From: Marinobacterium sedimentorum
GTDB lineage: Bacteria > Pseudomonadota > Gammaproteobacteria > Pseudomonadales > Balneatricaceae
Direction: 5' to 3'
Length of the DNA stretch: 64,000 nucleotides
Assembly (NCBI RefSeq): GCF_024267675.1
Contig: NZ_JALDYX010000003.1
Coordinates: 186,001 to 250,000, forward strand
A program made the translations under genes and the position numbers. A model generated the notes under the pieces. It had not been told where the DNA came from, made no database searches, and worked only from the letters and a program-made list of their open reading frames with translations. Shown here in pieces: positions 45,009-54,700 of this stretch. The first letter of the stretch is position 1, and every line of letters starts with the position of its first letter.

Positions 45009-45773
45009 TCAAGAAGCCCGGTTCAGCAGCAGATCCCCCTTCAGGCTGGCGTTGAGCGTACCGACAATGTCGTGACTGTGGTGGTTGATGAAGAAGTGTC
45101 CCCCCTCGTACAGGCGGACCAATTCCGTTTCAACAAAGAGGTCACGCCAGGCCAGCAGGTCGTCCCGGGCGACGAAGGTATCCTCTTCTCCACCGAGAAT
45201 CACCAGGCGCGATGGCAGTGGCGACTCGTACTTGCCAACATAAGTCTCCACCAGCTTAAAGTCCGCCTTCAGGATCGGCAGTATGAAAGCCATCAGCTCC
45301 TCGTTTTCCAGCACCTGCCGGGGCACCCCGGACAGCTCGCGGATCTTCTCTTTGAAGCGAGCGTCCACAAGCCTGTGAAGGGGGGCACCGCGCCGTGGCA
45401 GACAAGGCGAGCCGCCGCCGGAGGCGACAAACAGCTCTGGCAGCGGGAGCTTTTCGCGCTGCAGCCTCTGCGCCAGCTCGTAGGCGATTTTGCCCCCCAT
45501 GCTGTGGCCAAAAAACGCAAACGGTTTATCGAGCTTGGTGAGCATGTTGCCAAAGAGTTCATCCACCAGCAGATCCATGCGGGTGAAAGCTCGCTCCTTA
45601 GCCCGCTTGCCACGCCCCGGCAGCTGCACTATGACCAGCTCTATGTGCGGCTCGAGCAGTTTCAGCCAGGGCAGATAGGCGTTGATATCCCCGCCGGCAA
45701 ATGGGAAGCAGATCAGCCGGGTGCTAGCCGCCGGCCGCACTTGCGGCGTTACAAATAGCGAACCACCACTCAT
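45009..45773 (-). CDS. Type II thioesterase of the PKS cluster
   Basis: A 254-residue alpha/beta hydrolase of the GrsT type. FFGHSMGGKIAYELAQ has nucleophile Ser91, LGGEEDTFV has Asp198 and YEGGHFFI has His226, the full triad. Such enzymes remove wrongly primed or stalled acyl groups from the carrier protein; some release product. It is the last gene of the cluster, one base after the RND gene stop, so it is in the same transcript. It starts MSGGSLFVTPQVRP. Confidence 0.93.
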   Translation of the reverse strand: MSGGSLFVTPQVRPAASTRLICFPFAGGDINAYLPWLKLLEPHIELVIVQLPGRGKRAKERAFTRMDLLVDELFGNMLTKLDKPFAFFGHSMGGKIAYELAQRLQREKLPLPELFVASGGGSPCLPRRGAPLHRLVDARFKEKIRELSGVPRQVLENEELMAFILPILKADFKLVETYVGKYESPLPSRLVILGGEEDTFVARDDLLAWRDLFVETELVRLYEGGHFFINHHSHDIVGTLNASLKGDLLLNRAS

Positions 45774-45774
45774 G

Positions 45775-48162
45775 TTATTGCGTCTCCACGGCTAACGTGC
45801 GCTCGCACTTTTCAAGGGGCTTTAACAACAACAGAATGGCGGGCATAAAGAAGAGATCAAACAGCAGGGCGACAAAAATGGTCAGCGCGGCCATCGTGCC
45901 CATCCAGGCGTTGATCTGAAAGCCGGAGAAAGCCAGGCAAAGAAAGCCCGCCGCCAACGACAGCGTCATCGTCACCAGTCCCGGCCCTACCGACTCGAAG
46001 GTGGCACTTACCGCCGCCGCGGTGCTCGCCCCCTCTTCCCGCCGCATGCGCACAAAACTGGAGAGCATGTGAATGGTCGCATCCACCACCACGCCAAAGG
46101 TCACTGAAGCCACGGTCGCGACCGCCATACCCACCTCGCCGTTGATCAGCGCCCAGATTCCGAGCGTTGCCAGGCAGGGAATGAAGTTGGCGAAGGTGCC
46201 GACCAAACTCAATGCCAGCGAGCGGAACGCCACCAGGAAAATGATCCACACCACCAGGACGCCCAGCGCGATGCCCTGCAGCATTTCCTGGATATTGCGG
46301 TTGCCGATATGGGCGAAGAGCAGCGATGTCCCGGTCGCCTTGGCCGATGCAGCTATCACCCGGGTATTGTCCGCTGTCCAGGCTTGGGCGCGCGCCTGCA
46401 GATCGGTCATGTCCCGGGTGGAGATATCGTTAAGGCTGACCGAAAGCCGGCTGTAGCGCTTGTCGGCCGTGAGCTGGTTACGCAGGTCGGTACCGAAGGG
46501 CAGCGACATTTCGTACAGGGCCAGGTACTGCGCCGCCAGATTACGATTGTCCGGCAATGCGTAGGCACTGGCATCGCCGCCCTGCATGGCCCGGTTGACG
46601 GTTTTCATGATATCGGGCAAGCCGTGTACATGAGTCACACCTGGCTGTTGCCGCAGCCAGCCGGCAAAGGCGTCTACTTCCTGCAGGTACTGCGGTGTTG
46701 CGATGCCGCCCGCTTCCTGGGAATCGAGCGAAAACTCAAGGATGTAGAAGCCGCCAAGGTCTTCGTTCATGCGATCGGTGGCCTCCCGAAAGCTGAAACT
46801 CTGGTCGAAATAACGCACGTAGCGGTCGTCCAGCACGTTGGTGAATGCCAGTGAGCAGAGCACCAGGGCGACTGCGCTGATGCCACCCAGCAATAGACGC
46901 GGGTAAGCCAGGACAATGCGGGCCACAGCACCACTGAAGCGCTCAGCCGGCAAGGAGCCTGCCTTGCCGCGCCAGGGCAGCACGCAGAGCAGCGCGGGGA
47001 AGAAGCTCACGGACAGGAACCAGGCCATGCATGAGCCAATCGCAACGATAATGCCGAGATGCGCAAAAGGCGGCACGGCACTGAAGGCAAGCGTCAGAAA
47101 ACCGATGGCCGTGGTAAGGGTGGTCAGTGTGACCGGCCACCAGCATTCGACCAGGGCCATCTTGACGGCATCCTGCCGGCTGTGGCCGCCGCGACGGTGG
47201 CGCATCATACCGGCACAGATATGGATACAGTCGCAGGTTGCCAGGGTGAGAATGATATTGGGCGCGATGACGCTCGGCGAGGACAGCGGAATCCCCAGCA
47301 TGGCGGCGAGGCCGAGCGCGCACAGCGTACTCAGCAGGATAACCAGGAAGGTCGCTATAGCCCCGACAATAGAGCGCAGCGCCACCACGATGATCAACAG
47401 CAGTATGACCAGCATGATCGGCAGCAACACCGAGCTGTCGTAGGTACTGGCTTCGACGAAGGCATGATCGAGTGCCACCGAGCCCGACAACCCCAGTTCA
47501 AGATCCGGGTACCGGTGCACAAACTGATCCAGAATGTCCTGGCCGGCCGCCATGGCCGCTTCAGATTGTGGCGAGGCGGTTTCGGCCTGGAAGCTGAACT
47601 GCACCACGACCAGGCCCAGGCTGCCATCCCTGGACAGCAGACGGTCGGTTAACAGCGGTTGCTGCGCCGCGTCCGCTTTCAGCTGGCGTGCCTGCGATGT
47701 CGTCAGGGGGTCGCCGGAACGTGCCAGATGGTCGATCTCGATGTCGTCACCAACAGCGCGAACCCGCTGAAAATTGGTTACCGAATCGACCCGTTTAACA
47801 TCCGGCAGCGTCCAGGCGGTGTCGGTTATTTCATTGATCGCGTTCAACCGTTCGGGGGTAAACAGATCCCCCTCTTTGGCTTTTACCACATAGATTAAAT
47901 TGTCATCCCGACCGTACAGCTGCTCAAACCGTGCCAGCTGCTGCAGCTCAGGGTTATCGTCGGCGAAAAACACCCGGTTGTCGCTTCTAAATGTCAGCTG
48001 CGACATGCCGGCGATCAGCAGAGCCGCCAATATGACAGAGCCGATCAACACCTTGACCGGATGATTGGTAACCCAAGTTACGTATCGCACAACAAACTGC
48101 TTCAACCCTGTCGGGTTACCCGTACCGCCCTGTTCCTGGCGGCTTGATCCTAAAGTACCCAT
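45775..48162 (-). CDS. MMPL/RND-family exporter (COG1033 type)
   Basis: A 795-residue inner-membrane protein with the RND layout of two halves, each with one helix, a large periplasmic domain and five further helices. The first half has VLIGSVILAALLIAGM, SDNRVFFADDNPELQQL and MLVILLLIIVVALRSIVGAI; the second begins near LLGGISAVALVLCSLAF and ends with ALTIFVALLFDLFFMPAILL. The family (HpnN/MmpL) moves lipids and amphiphilic products. The ATG at 48162 has GGGAGG at 8 bases. A 171-base gap separates it from the barrel gene, but the downstream thioesterase is coupled. It probably exports the PKS product. Confidence 0.92.
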   Translation of the reverse strand: MGTLGSSRQEQGGTGNPTGLKQFVVRYVTWVTNHPVKVLIGSVILAALLIAGMSQLTFRSDNRVFFADDNPELQQLARFEQLYGRDDNLIYVVKAKEGDLFTPERLNAINEITDTAWTLPDVKRVDSVTNFQRVRAVGDDIEIDHLARSGDPLTTSQARQLKADAAQQPLLTDRLLSRDGSLGLVVVQFSFQAETASPQSEAAMAAGQDILDQFVHRYPDLELGLSGSVALDHAFVEASTYDSSVLLPIMLVILLLIIVVALRSIVGAIATFLVILLSTLCALGLAAMLGIPLSSPSVIAPNIILTLATCDCIHICAGMMRHRRGGHSRQDAVKMALVECWWPVTLTTLTTAIGFLTLAFSAVPPFAHLGIIVAIGSCMAWFLSVSFFPALLCVLPWRGKAGSLPAERFSGAVARIVLAYPRLLLGGISAVALVLCSLAFTNVLDDRYVRYFDQSFSFREATDRMNEDLGGFYILEFSLDSQEAGGIATPQYLQEVDAFAGWLRQQPGVTHVHGLPDIMKTVNRAMQGGDASAYALPDNRNLAAQYLALYEMSLPFGTDLRNQLTADKRYSRLSVSLNDISTRDMTDLQARAQAWTADNTRVIAASAKATGTSLLFAHIGNRNIQEMLQGIALGVLVVWIIFLVAFRSLALSLVGTFANFIPCLATLGIWALINGEVGMAVATVASVTFGVVVDATIHMLSSFVRMRREEGASTAAAVSATFESVGPGLVTMTLSLAAGFLCLAFSGFQINAWMGTMAALTIFVALLFDLFFMPAILLLLKPLEKCERTLAVETQ

Positions 48163-48333
48163 CGCAAAACCTCCCTGATTGATAAGGCCGCACCCCATTC
48201 GCCGAATGACCGCGTTAACTCTGTGGCGCCATCAGCGAGCGGTGTCCGGGCGTCTGCGGCAGCCGCCTTATCGATTTAAACGCACCATTCTTTTGCCGAG
48301 CTGTGCTATCCGACCGCCTGTCGAAACACCGGA

Positions 48334-49527
48334 TCAAAAGTACCAGGCCCAACTGAGCCTGGCGTACTGATCGTTTTCATACCCCTGCAAGGCCCTGTCT
48401 TTTTCCACCGATAAAGGCGCCAGCAGCTGCAGCTCGAGGGTCTGCTGTTTGCCTAATCGCCGCGACGCGCGAATATCGACCAGGCTGGAATGAAACTCCA
48501 GGTCGTGGGTCAGACGAACGTCGACCAACGAGTCATACACATCGTTGAGGTTATAGCGCGCACCTATATAGATATCCCTCTGAAAGGGCGCTAATGCGGC
48601 CTGATCGCTACGCCCGTCGTAATAAGCCTCCAGGTACAGCGTCATCGAGTCGAACCCGTTGGTGAGCTGATTGAAGGTCGTTTCAGAGCCCATGCCGGCA
48701 GCGGCAAAATCGTCCGAGGCAGCACTTCGATAAATCACTTCACCTTTGAGAACGCTGTCACCGATCACGTACAGCAGTTCGGCACCCGTTTGAGAGACGC
48801 TCTCATACACTTCATCGAAGCCGACGAGCCCTTCGCTGCCAATGATCGGCCGGTAGATGGGCTCCCTGGCATGGCCATTGAAGTACGACAGCGCCAGGTC
48901 GAAGTCGCCCAGCCGATACTGCCCCCTCAGTGCGACACTGCTGCGTCCCTGGCCATCCTCGAACTCCGCCTCCTGCAGGGGTGCGGGCAAGTTCCGCAGG
49001 CGGTCTTCGCCTTCGGCAATGCGGCGCTCGCGGTTGTAGGGCAACAGGAAAGCGGAGAGTACCCAATCGTTGTAGACGGTCGTGGCGGTCACGCCCGGCT
49101 GCCCCAGCTTGGCGTCGCCCTGGAAGTCTTCCACCAGGTCGCGCTGGTTGACGATGTCCACCGGGTTCCAGGCCTCGAGCACACTCCAGTTTTCTTGCAC
49201 CACACCGGCCTTGACGTCGATATCAGCCACTCTGAAGCGCAGCAGGCTCTCCCTGATATCGCCGAACAGCCGATCTTGCGCCTGTGTGCTGACCCGGCCC
49301 TTGGCACTGAAATCGAACCTGAGGTTGCTGGACAAGCGGGCTGTCCAGTCGATGCTGGCCGACAGGCTCGGGTGCAGCCGGCTGTCATTCTGATCGTCAA
49401 ACAGCGGCTGTTTCGGGTAGGCGGCCATATCCAGCGTCAGGTTCCCGCGAGGCTGGCCTGCCCACGCATCCACCGAGAGCAACAGTGCTGCGGCCTGCAG
49501 CACTGTTGCGGCAACGCTTAATCTCAT
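48334..49527 (-). CDS. Outer-membrane beta-barrel protein (DUF1302-like)
   Basis: A 397-residue secreted protein. The signal peptide (MRLSVAATVLQAAALLLSVDA, cleavage after WA) precedes alternating amphipathic strands such as SLSASIDWTARLSSNLRFDF and QYRLGDFDLALSYFNG, and it ends RLSWAWYF with a C-terminal Phe, the BAM signal. Features such as RESLLRFRVADIDVKAGVVQ, then EAWNPVDIVNQRD, resemble the DUF1302 family that often accompanies RND and DUF1329 genes. It overlaps the upstream gene by ATGA. An outer-membrane exit channel or acceptor for the exported product is the likely role. Confidence 0.85.
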   Translation of the reverse strand: MRLSVAATVLQAAALLLSVDAWAGQPRGNLTLDMAAYPKQPLFDDQNDSRLHPSLSASIDWTARLSSNLRFDFSAKGRVSTQAQDRLFGDIRESLLRFRVADIDVKAGVVQENWSVLEAWNPVDIVNQRDLVEDFQGDAKLGQPGVTATTVYNDWVLSAFLLPYNRERRIAEGEDRLRNLPAPLQEAEFEDGQGRSSVALRGQYRLGDFDLALSYFNGHAREPIYRPIIGSEGLVGFDEVYESVSQTGAELLYVIGDSVLKGEVIYRSAASDDFAAAGMGSETTFNQLTNGFDSMTLYLEAYYDGRSDQAALAPFQRDIYIGARYNLNDVYDSLVDVRLTHDLEFHSSLVDIRASRRLGKQQTLELQLLAPLSVEKDRALQGYENDQYARLSWAWYF

Positions 49528-50333
49528 CGAGACCAGTACTCCAGGCGGGCATCGGTCAGATCAGATTCGCTCAGGTCCGTTTTGAAGCGGTAATCTTCCC
49601 AAACGATTTCCGAGTGCGAGCCGTCGCGCGCATTGGTCATCACGATGCGACCCGGACGCCAATGCTTGTTTTCGTACTCTTTGTAATCGAAAAACTCCAG
49701 TGTTTTCAGCTCGCGACCCTGGCGGTCAAAATAGACAATCCGCACGGGCTGCCAAATGCGCGGGTCTATGGTCTCGACAAGCTTCTGATAACCGGAGTGT
49801 TCATATTTGGGAATATTGGCGATCGTGTGGCAGGTGGTTGCCGGCTCGCCACAGGGTTCATCCTGAATGAACTTGTAGTCATAGTTGGACAGCTCCCAGG
49901 TGGCTATATCCTCGTAGGAGAATTCCGACCCGGCAAAGGAACCGGTTTTATCCCGGGATGCCAGCCGCTTGGAGCGATTGGTCGCCGGCAGATAGATCCA
50001 CTGGTCGTCGGGCGCGTTGGGGTGGGTGTAGGTCAGCGAGACAAATCCGGCCAGGTCACGCGGCTGTGAAAATACCACCAGACGCTTGTCGCCATCGTCG
50101 CGCAGCTCCAGAGTGTTCATTTCGAACACTCGCGAAGCGCTTACGCCACCGGGGCGGTTGACGGTCATTTTCCCGACCACGACATAGTCTTCAAAACCCG
50201 CGTCGTTGCGATCGACGCTATAAGCAATTTCGCGGCCGCGTTCATCGAAATCGACAGCCGGCGCATTGGCTACAGCGATATTCGCGACGATCATCGAGAT
50301 AACAGTCAGTGGAATATATCGAGCTTTTAACAT
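49524..50333 (-). CDS. LolA-like outer-membrane lipoprotein-sorting protein
   Basis: A 269-residue periplasmic protein. A signal peptide (MLKARYIPLTVISMIVANIA, cleavage after VANA) is followed by VDFDERGREIAYSVDRND, then KRLVVFSQPRDLAGFVSLTY, DDQWIYLPATNRSKRLASRD and GSEFSYEDIATWELSNYDYK. These match the LolA-like family (Pfam PF17131) found beside COG1033 RND pumps. It likely ferries an amphiphile from the pump to the outer membrane. AGGAG lies 6 bases before the ATG. It is 10 bases downstream of the oxoamine synthase gene. Confidence 0.9.
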   Translation of the reverse strand: MLKARYIPLTVISMIVANIAVANAPAVDFDERGREIAYSVDRNDAGFEDYVVVGKMTVNRPGGVSASRVFEMNTLELRDDGDKRLVVFSQPRDLAGFVSLTYTHPNAPDDQWIYLPATNRSKRLASRDKTGSFAGSEFSYEDIATWELSNYDYKFIQDEPCGEPATTCHTIANIPKYEHSGYQKLVETIDPRIWQPVRIVYFDRQGRELKTLEFFDYKEYENKHWRPGRIVMTNARDGSHSEIVWEDYRFKTDLSESDLTDARLEYWSR

Positions 50334-50343
50334 GTTGATCTCC

Positions 50344-51630
50344 TCAATTGGTTTTATCTGAACGGGCTATTTCGTTAGCGATGAGCCGTAACATGCGGGC
50401 CATCATCTCTTCCGTGTGATCAGCACTGATAAAACAGCGCAGGCGGGCCGCTTCACGCGGCACAACCGGGTGCATAACGGCATGGGAGATAAAGCGCTGC
50501 TCGAGCAGGCTGGACATCAAATGCAGCGCCTTGTCGTCGTCGATCATCAGCGGCACTATGGGCACACCGGGCACGCTGGTGCGGCAATCCAGGCCCTGGG
50601 CCTCGGCCAGCCGCTTGAAGCTGCGCGCATTGTCCTGCAGGCGCTGCACGCGCTCGGGCTCGGCTTTGGCAATGTTCACAGCGGCCAGCGCCGCCGCCGT
50701 GTTCGCCGGGCTGATCCCCGTGCTGTAGAGCAGCAGGCCGGGGCAGAAGTGATGCAGCAGTTCGATCAATTCCCTGGAGCCGGCCAGAAAGCCCCCACAG
50801 CTGGCAAAACTTTTCGACAGCGTGCCGACGATAAGCTCCACCTCGGACGTGGGCACGCCGAAATGCTCGCAAACGCCGCGACCGGTGGCGCCAACGGTGC
50901 CGCAGGAGTGGGCTTCGTCAATCATCAGCCAGGCGCCGTACTCTTTTTTCAGTTCTATCAGGGAGGGCAGGTCAACCAGGTCGCCATCCATGCTGTAGGC
51001 GCCCTCGACCAGAATGACCGTCTTGCGGTGCTGCTTGCGATTTTCGCTGAGCAGGCGCTTGAGCGCCCCCATGTCATTGTGCGGGAAGGCGATGCGCCGG
51101 GCCCCGGACATGACGGCCCCCATCACGCCGCTGTTATGCATGTACTCGTCGTGCAGGATCAGGTCGCGCTTGTCGAGCAGGTAACCCACGGCGGAGACAT
51201 TGGTGCTGTAACCACCCACGCCGACCGTGGCGGCTTCAAAGCCAGTGAAATCGGCGAGCGCAAGTTCCAGCTCGCGGTGCAGCTCGCACTCCCCCCCCAC
51301 CATGCGGGCAGCGCCGGCGTGGGTGCCGTACTGGTGAATGGCGGCGCACGCGGCCTCTTTCACGCGCTCATCGTTGGAAAGACCCAGGTAGTTGTAATTG
51401 GAGAAGGTGACATACTCCTCCTGCTCGATTTCCAGCACGCTGGAAACGGTACCGCTGCGGGGCAGGAAATACGGGTTACGCAGTGTCGAACCCTTGTTGT
51501 AGAGCGAGTGGATGCGCCCCAGCATGGCATGCTCGGGGTAATCCTGGACCTGCAGCGGCGCATGTTCCTGTGCCGGCGCTATGTCAGCAGTCTGTATTTT
51601 TGCTCGAATCTGGTTGAGCAAAGTATCCAT
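50344..51630 (-). CDS. Alpha-oxoamine synthase (AOS; serine-palmitoyltransferase-like)
   Basis: A 428-residue PLP enzyme of the AOS family that condenses an acyl thioester with an amino acid and releases CO2. It shows SNYNYLGLSNDERV, HAGAARMVGGECELHRELEL, HDEYMHNSGVMG (stacking His165), MIDEAHSCGTVGATGRG (Asp238) and GTLSKSFASCGGFLAG with PLP Lys273. A 50-residue N-terminal extension precedes the fold. No KBL, BioF or HemA context exists; instead it follows a PKS lacking a release domain. It therefore probably offloads the chain as an alpha-amino ketone. The start ATG at 51630 is supported by content; ribosome site weak. Confidence 0.9.
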   Translation of the reverse strand: MDTLLNQIRAKIQTADIAPAQEHAPLQVQDYPEHAMLGRIHSLYNKGSTLRNPYFLPRSGTVSSVLEIEQEEYVTFSNYNYLGLSNDERVKEAACAAIHQYGTHAGAARMVGGECELHRELELALADFTGFEAATVGVGGYSTNVSAVGYLLDKRDLILHDEYMHNSGVMGAVMSGARRIAFPHNDMGALKRLLSENRKQHRKTVILVEGAYSMDGDLVDLPSLIELKKEYGAWLMIDEAHSCGTVGATGRGVCEHFGVPTSEVELIVGTLSKSFASCGGFLAGSRELIELLHHFCPGLLLYSTGISPANTAAALAAVNIAKAEPERVQRLQDNARSFKRLAEAQGLDCRTSVPGVPIVPLMIDDDKALHLMSSLLEQRFISHAVMHPVVPREAARLRCFISADHTEEMMARMLRLIANEIARSDKTN

Positions 51631-51799
51631 GGATGACTTTTGTGTGGTCACGGAAATAACGTCCAATAAAAAGGTGAATCCTCTCGCTGCTTGTCCGGGC
51701 CCCGGTTTTCGGGATGACTGACGGTGGCCCTGCAAGATCCCGGTCGATGCGCCAGGGCATTGACCGGGACCGTTCAAACAGCGGATACGTTTTTTGATC

Positions 51800-54700
51800 C
51801 TAGGCTGCGGTAATCTCGGCAAAGGCCTTGTCGACCAGACCGTTGATCGTCGCGTGACCCAGCAGCTCGACAACCGAGTAGCCAATGCCAATGGCCTGAT
51901 CGAGATTGATCTGGATCTCGGTGGACATCAGCGAGTCGACGCCAAAGGCATCAAACGCGAGGTCAGGCTTGAGGCGCTCGGCCGAGGTTTTCAGCACCAT
52001 GGCAATCACGTCCGCGACCAGGTTCTGCAGCACGGCCTTGCCGTCCGCCTCGGAGCTGGACTTCACCGCCTGGTGCAACTGCACAACCAGCGAAGCATCG
52101 CCATTCGCGGCCTCGCGGCTTGCAGCCACCAGCTTGCTGAATGCTGGCGAGTTGCCGCCCACGGTTTCGTACGCGGCCCAGCGCTCCCAGGCAATCTGCT
52201 CGGCAATGGCGATCTGCGTCTGCCCTTGCACCAGCGCCCGCCCCAGGCCCCGCAGAGCGGTGCCCACGTTCAAAGGCGCGAGTCCGATCTGCGTGAGGTG
52301 CTGGCCAATGCGGGCGTCCTCTTCGAGCATGCCGACGGCGGCAATGGCACCAAAGTTCACACTTAGCGCCGGTAAGCCCCGGGCCCGTCGCAGGTGCGCC
52401 AGGCCATCCAGGTAACCGTTGGCGGCGCAGTAATTGGCCTGGCGACTGTTGCCCACCAGGTTGGCAATGGACGAGAACAGCACGAAATGCTCCAGCTCGA
52501 CCGACAGCGATTCCAGCGTGCGGTGCAGGCTTAGCGCACCGCCCGCTTTCACCGCCATCACGCTCGCCAGCGCCTCTGTCGGCATATCCAGCAGCAGTTG
52601 GTCGTCCAGCACCCCGGCGGCGTGGAAAATGCCCTTTAACGGCGCGGCGGCACGGCACAAGGTTTGGATCAGCGCCGACACCGCGTCGGCCTGAGACATA
52701 TCGACCGCATGGGTGCTGACGGTGGCGCCAGCCTGTTCCAGGTCACGAACCAGCATGTCGGCTCCGGGCGTAGCGCCACCACGGCGGCTGACCAGCGCGA
52801 TGTGGCCTGCACCATGGTCGGCCAGCCAGCGCGCCACTTCGGCACCCAGGCCACCAAAGCCGCCGGTAATCAGGTAGCTGCCATTGGCCGAAAACGCCGG
52901 TACATCCGGGCCCATGGCCGTGAACGGCGCCTGCCCGGCGCACAGCAGCAGCTCCTGCCACTCGCCCGGGCGAGGTTCGGCGGGGCCCTGCTCGAGCAGA
53001 GACTGCAGTGTCCACTCAGCGACCTGCGGCAGCCCGCCCTCGGCCGCCTCGCGAATGACACCTTGCAGTGCCGTGGCATAGGCCTGCGACTTCGTAAAGC
53101 CGGCCAGGTCTGACACCGCCCTGACCAGGCGGCCACAGTGGGACGGCAGGGCGAACGCCAGCTGCTGCGAGCTGAGGTCGAGCAGTTGCCCGCCCTCCGC
53201 CAGGCTGCTGAAACCAAGGCTGCGGCTCCACTGCGCCAGCGGGCCCGCCATCAGGTCAAAGCGCTGCTGGGCGGCGGCATCGAACTGGTCGAAGCGGGTC
53301 ACGCGGGCGCCGGCGCGGGCCAGGCGGCGGCCAAGGGCAGCCCCCAGGGCACCGTTATCCACCAGCACCTCGGCACCGGCCATGCCGGCGCAGACGTGCT
53401 CCAGCAGCAGCGCCGCCTGCACGTCCACGATCGCGTGGCTCGCCTGCAGGGCCTGCGCACCGGCCGCTTCGGCGCTAACCAGCAGCGCCTCCTGCTCCGA
53501 TACCAGCTGCTGCGAGGCGAGCCGGTAGGGCAACAGACCGGCGACGCGCTCACCCGCGCTGAAGCGGGTCGTGCCGGCGCCGCACTCGAGCACCGTAGCG
53601 CACACCGCCATCATCGCCTCGTTACCCTGCTGGCGGGCCAGGCGGTCGATGCGGATGCGATATTCGTGGTCCCGCAGGCGCGGGCTGGCCGACAGTACGC
53701 GGGCACTGATCTCAGTGCCGGCAATCACCAGGCTGACCGGGGTCGCCGTGACATCCTCGACCTGCACGCTGTCGGCGGACTCCAGCGCCGCACAGCGGTG
53801 CAGCTCCACCGCATAGCGGCGACTGTCGCGGATGGCGATTTCATCGATTACGGCAGCATTGATGATCTCGACGAACAGGCTTTGCGCCTGGGCAAAGATT
53901 TCGTCGGTTGCGACCTGGTTGATATCGATAATGGCGATATCCTGCGCCTCCAGCTCGTTGCGGGCGACACGGGCGAAACCGGCAATGGCCGTTTGCGCCG
54001 GTATGACTTGGTCACCCGCGACCAGCGCCGACGAGAGCCGGGTGACCACGCGCAGCTTGCCGTTGTGAGCGGCACCGTTCAGGCCCTGAACCAGCGCCAG
54101 CAGTTCACTGACGTTGCGTTGACCGGTCGGGTCGCACTCGGGGTTCACACCGGACCAGGCGATGTAGGCAATGTGTGAGGCCTGTGCCAGTACGGCCGGC
54201 TCCTGCAGCTCCTCCATGGCGTAGCGCTGGCAAGGGATACCCACCGAGGCGCAGACCTCGAGCAGCGCATCGGCCAGCGGCTCCACCGGGCTGGCGATGA
54301 TGGCCAGGCCCGTCACGTTGGGGTCAACGCTCTCGAGTGCCGGCTGCTCGTTCCAGCGCCGCTGGTAGTCGCCCTTCGGGAAGCGGTCAGGCTCCAAAGC
54401 ACCCCGCAGCGCTGCATAGGTGAGCCGTTTCACTACCGCAAACACCGCACCGCTCTCATCGGCAAGCGCAAAATCCACCACGATCTGCGCCGCGCTTTTT
54501 TCCACGATAGAGACCTTGCAAAGCATCCATTCCGGGGCGGCGGCGAACACCTGCAGTGCCTCTATCGACACCGGCAGGTAAGCGCCGTCGGACGGCTCCA
54601 GCAGCGCAATCGCCGACTGGAAGCAGCCATCAAGCAGGGACGGATGCAGGACATACATCGAGCTGTCCTCGCCCGCCACCTCGGGGCGCTCCAGCGCCAC

